From positions 1 through 13,903 of the forward strand of contig JAFQAM010000274.1 in assembly GCA_017416885.1 (NCBI GenBank): 13,903 nucleotides of DNA, in the 5' to 3' direction. The notes under the pieces are model-generated. The model was not told the DNA's origin. It searched no databases and saw only the letters and a list, made by a program, of their open reading frames with translations. Shown here one piece after another: positions 11,566 through 13,903 of this stretch (position 1 is the first letter of the stretch; every line of letters begins with the position of its first letter). Both the position numbers and the translations under genes were made by a program. The stretch comes from Clostridia bacterium. Lineage in GTDB: Bacteria; Bacillota; Clostridia; Oscillospirales; CAG-272.

Positions 11566-13718
11566 TATGCCTCCACAGGATGCAGGTTTTTGAGTGAAAT
11601 ATCAAGAATAGGGCTTGAATGTGTTAATGCTCCGCTGGAGATAAAGTCAACTCCAAGGTCGGTCAGTCGCGCGATATTTTCCTTTGTCACATTGCCGCTT
11701 ACCTCAACCTCTGCTCTGCCATTTATAAATTTAATAGCTTCTGCCATTTCCTCGTGGCTCATATTATCAAGCATAATAATATTGGCGCCCGCTTCAACCG
11801 CTTCCTTTACCATTTCGAGATTTTCAACCTCGATTTCGATTTTTCTTACAAACGGAGCATACTCCTTAGCCATTAAGATTGCTTCCTTAACTCCGCCTGC
11901 CGCGCCTATATGGTTATCCTTTAAAAGCACGCCGTCAGATAAATTATATCTGTGATTATTACCGCCGCCCACTCTTACGGAATACTTTTCAAAAATTCTG
12001 TTATTTGGCGTTGTTTTTCTTGTATCAAGAAGCTTTGTTTTTGTTCCCTCTAAAAGCTTGGCAACGGAATTTGTATATGTGGCAATGCCGCTCATTCTTT
12101 GCAGATAGTTAAGAGCTACTCTTTCACCTGAAAGAAGCACGCGAATATCTCCATGCACTCTCGCCATCAGCTGTCCCTTTTTAACAAAATCGCCATCCTT
12201 CACATAAAGCTCAACCTCTGTATTTTCGTCAAGAAGCTTGAAAACTCTTTCAAATACCTGCAAGCCGCAAATTACGCCGTTTTCCTTACAGATAAGGTCA
12301 ACCTCGCCTGCCTGATATTTTGGCATAACGCTGTTTGTGGACACATCCTCGCTTGTAATATCCTCCTTTAACGCGCTTAAAATAAGCGGATCAACCTGTA
12401 ATCTTAATGTTGCATTATCAAACATACTCTTTTCTCCCTTGCTTTTTTCCTTTTCGATTTCATTTAAAATCAAGCTCTTATATTCGTTCTCTAATTTTTC
12501 TCGGTTTTCGTACGCGGATAAATCAATTTCATCAAAATTAATTTCATATCGCGTAGCATTGCTTTTTGCAATATCCTTAGCGCAACGCTTTGCAAAAACC
12601 AAGCTTTCAAGAAGCGAATTGCTGGCTAAACGGTTTTTTCCGTGAACTCCGTTGCAGGCGGTTTCGCCTATTGCATACAGATTTTCCATTGAGGTTTTGC
12701 TGTTATAATCAACCCAGATTCCGCCCATATAGTAATGCTGAGCAGGAACAACGGGAATAGGCTCCTTGAATACATCATAGCCCGCTTTTTTGCAATGCTC
12801 TATAATGTTTGGAAAATGCGATAAAAGCTCATCCCTTGGAATTGTGCGTAAATCCTCCCAAACAAATTCGGTGCCGTCAATTTCCATTTGCTCAAGAATT
12901 TTTTGCGTCAGCTTATCTCTTGGAAGAAGCTCGTCGGTAAAGCGCTCCATATTTTTATTATATAGCTTTGCACCCTCGCCGCGTACGCTTTCGGAAATAA
13001 GAAAGCTTCTTTCTTCACTGCTTTTTGAATATAGCGTAGTCGGATGAATTTGTACATAGCTTACATTCTGAAGCCTTACCTTATGCTTTATTGCAATGGC
13101 AACGCCGTCGGCTTTTAAATGCTTATAGTTGGTGGAATGCTTGTAAAGTCCGCCGATACCGCCTGTGGCTAAAATCACATTTTCAGCAGATACAGTGTCG
13201 GTAATTCCGTCGCTTCTTAGGATAACTGCGCCACAGCATTGATTGTTATTTTCAATAATATCAAGCAGCGCGGTTTTTTCTAAAATTTCAATATTTTCTC
13301 TTTTTTGAGCTTCAAGATAGAGCTTAGATGTGATTTCCTTGCCTGTTATATCCTTATGGAATAAAATTCTTTTATCGGAATGGGCGCCCTCTTTTGTATA
13401 AAGAAGCTCTCCGTTTCCGTCCCTTTGAAAATCCACGCCGTAGGATAATAAATCCTTTAATAAATCAGGCGAGGATTTTATCATTATATCCACACTTGTG
13501 CGGTCGTTTTCCTTGTGTCCCGCCTTTAATGTGTCATTAAAAAAGCTTTCGTAATCTCCTTCGTCCTTCAAAATGCAGATACCGCCCTGCGCAAGATACG
13601 AATCGCTTTCCTCAACCGCGCTTTTTGTTATAAGCGTTACTTTTTTATTTTTGGGCAATTGCAGCGCGCAGTATAGTCCCGCGCAGCCTGTGCCTGCTAT
13701 CAGTATGTCTGTTTTCAT
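11565..13718 (-). CDS. nadB-nadC: Fused L-aspartate oxidase / nicotinate-nucleotide pyrophosphorylase (NadB-NadC)
   Basis: One uninterrupted 717-codon frame carries two NAD-synthesis enzymes. Residues 1-431 are L-aspartate oxidase: GTGCAG FAD motif (9-14), YLAQGGI, QIHPTTLY, SVRGEGA, LLPRD, HYYMGGIWVD and GETACNGVHGKNRLASNS. It is short for NadB (often about 530) because the C-terminal helical domain is missing. Residues 432-717 are quinolinate phosphoribosyltransferase of normal length (286): ALNYLQRMSGIAT, LLDTRKTTP, EKYSVRVGGGNNHR, LLKDNHI, IEIEVEN and EVSGN; the usual TTPG reads TTPN. NadB makes iminoaspartate and NadC converts quinolinate to nicotinate mononucleotide. Quinolinate synthase (nadA) is not seen and may lie upstream. 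The linker (about 400-431) is charged and helical. ATG 13718 has GGAG six bases upstream. An internal ATG with its own ribosome site marks the ancestral nadC start, so free NadC may also be made. Confidence 0.94.
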   Translation of the reverse strand: MKTDILIAGTGCAGLYCALQLPKNKKVTLITKSAVEESDSYLAQGGICILKDEGDYESFFNDTLKAGHKENDRTSVDIMIKSSPDLLKDLLSYGVDFQRDGNGELLYTKEGAHSDKRILFHKDITGKEITSKLYLEAQKRENIEILEKTALLDIIENNNQCCGAVILRSDGITDTVSAENVILATGGIGGLYKHSTNYKHLKADGVAIAIKHKVRLQNVSYVQIHPTTLYSKSSEERSFLISESVRGEGAKLYNKNMERFTDELLPRDKLTQKILEQMEIDGTEFVWEDLRTIPRDELLSHFPNIIEHCKKAGYDVFKEPIPVVPAQHYYMGGIWVDYNSKTSMENLYAIGETACNGVHGKNRLASNSLLESLVFAKRCAKDIAKSNATRYEINFDEIDLSAYENREKLENEYKSLILNEIEKEKSKGEKSMFDNATLRLQVDPLILSALKEDITSEDVSTNSVMPKYQAGEVDLICKENGVICGLQVFERVFKLLDENTEVELYVKDGDFVKKGQLMARVHGDIRVLLSGERVALNYLQRMSGIATYTNSVAKLLEGTKTKLLDTRKTTPNNRIFEKYSVRVGGGNNHRYNLSDGVLLKDNHIGAAGGVKEAILMAKEYAPFVRKIEIEVENLEMVKEAVEAGANIIMLDNMSHEEMAEAIKFINGRAEVEVSGNVTKENIARLTDLGVDFISSGALTHSSPILDISLKNLHPVEA
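12425..12440 (-). promoter_or_regulatory. Internal ribosome site and ATG for the NadC part
   Basis: On the minus strand AAGGGAG (12440-12434) stands eight bases before the in-frame ATG at 12425, which begins MFDNATLRLQ, a normal NadC N-terminus. This suggests the two genes became fused by loss of the nadB stop codon while the nadC start signals were kept. Confidence 0.6.
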
Positions 13719-13738
13719 ATTTTTCTCCGTGTATTAGT

Positions 13739-13903
13739 TGTTCGCTTCGCGGCTTGTCAGCCGCCAGCCGCCAGCAGTTAGCCGCCAGCTTGCAACGCGT
13801 GCGTTGCATTTCAAGTGCAAAGCAGACATATAGTAAAAGTCTTGCTTTACAGTATTTTTAGTTTTTAGCTAAATTACTCCGCTTCGCTTCGTAGCTAAAT
13901 TAA
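13739..13903. repeat. Repeat-rich region upstream of nadB-nadC
   Basis: From nadB outward: a gccgccagc-rich repeat (13756-13789, containing the 16-base core shared with 2386-2401), an 18-base palindrome tgcaacgc-gt-gcgttgca (13791-13808), and a direct repeat tagctaaatta at 13866 and 13892 around a cgcttcgcttcg module. No convincing promoter was found: a weak minus-strand match (CTGACA, 18 bases, TAATAC) overlaps the repeat. Transcription of nadB-nadC may begin beyond the window, for instance before nadA. Confidence 0.6.

Noticed and set aside
13743..13780. Promoter for nadB-nadC in the repeat region
   Set aside because: The best match has a poor -35 and an 18-base spacer and lies within a dispersed repeat, so it cannot be separated from chance.

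Overview
The window looks like an AT-rich chromosomal segment of a Gram-positive Clostridia-type bacterium, plausibly an Oscillospiraceae/Ruminococcaceae-like gut anaerobe. The evidence is strong AGGAG-type ribosome sites, consensus sigma-A promoters with TGn extensions, BspA-type leucine-rich-repeat lipoproteins, a NiaR-regulated NAD operon, an AAA/DUF4143 ATPase and many short hairpin repeats between genes. The genus is an inference from gene content, not from a marker gene.

Layout from left to right. (1) 1-1641, minus strand: a pyrimidine operon, pyrC (dihydroorotase) then the start of carB, behind a consensus promoter and a leader with an intrinsic terminator and two alternative pairings, i.e. 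a likely transcription attenuator. (2) 1821-2368, plus strand: a single gene for a methylglyoxal-synthase-like protein whose active-site positions are largely replaced, with its own promoter and terminator. (3) 2519-5007, minus strand: two adjacent paralogous membrane proteins, then a REP-associated (Y1/HUH) transposase, then an unknown 220-residue protein. Three copies of a 27-bp REP-like element lie in and beside the transposase gene, two of them inside its reading frame and in opposite orientation. (4) 5192-6703, minus strand: an AAA ATPase with a DUF4143 C-terminus, preceded by a good promoter and three direct repeats at an exact 34-bp period. (5) 6809-10833, plus strand: two related BspA-like LRR lipoproteins (438 and 777 residues), each with its own promoter, the same kind of hairpin-module repeat after the stop codon, and an intrinsic terminator. 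(6) 11014-13718, minus strand: a fused L-aspartate oxidase/quinolinate phosphoribosyltransferase (NadB-NadC) followed, with a one-base overlap, by the NAD-biosynthesis repressor NiaR.

How the genes work together: carB and pyrC supply early steps of UMP synthesis. The NadB-NadC fusion turns aspartate into iminoaspartate and, after quinolinate synthase (not in this window), quinolinate into nicotinate mononucleotide; NiaR probably shuts this off when niacin is available. The LRR lipoproteins are probably surface-exposed. Most gene-free stretches hold arrays of small hairpins (modules of about 11-18 bp joined by short constant linkers) or copies of a gttagccgccagc repeat.

The observations most worth following are the REP elements embedded in the transposase gene, the pyrC leader switch, the NadB-NadC fusion with an internal ribosome site, the rewritten active site of the methylglyoxal-synthase relative, and the 34-bp repeats upstream of the ATPase. 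No complete new defence or metabolic system could be demonstrated from sequence alone.
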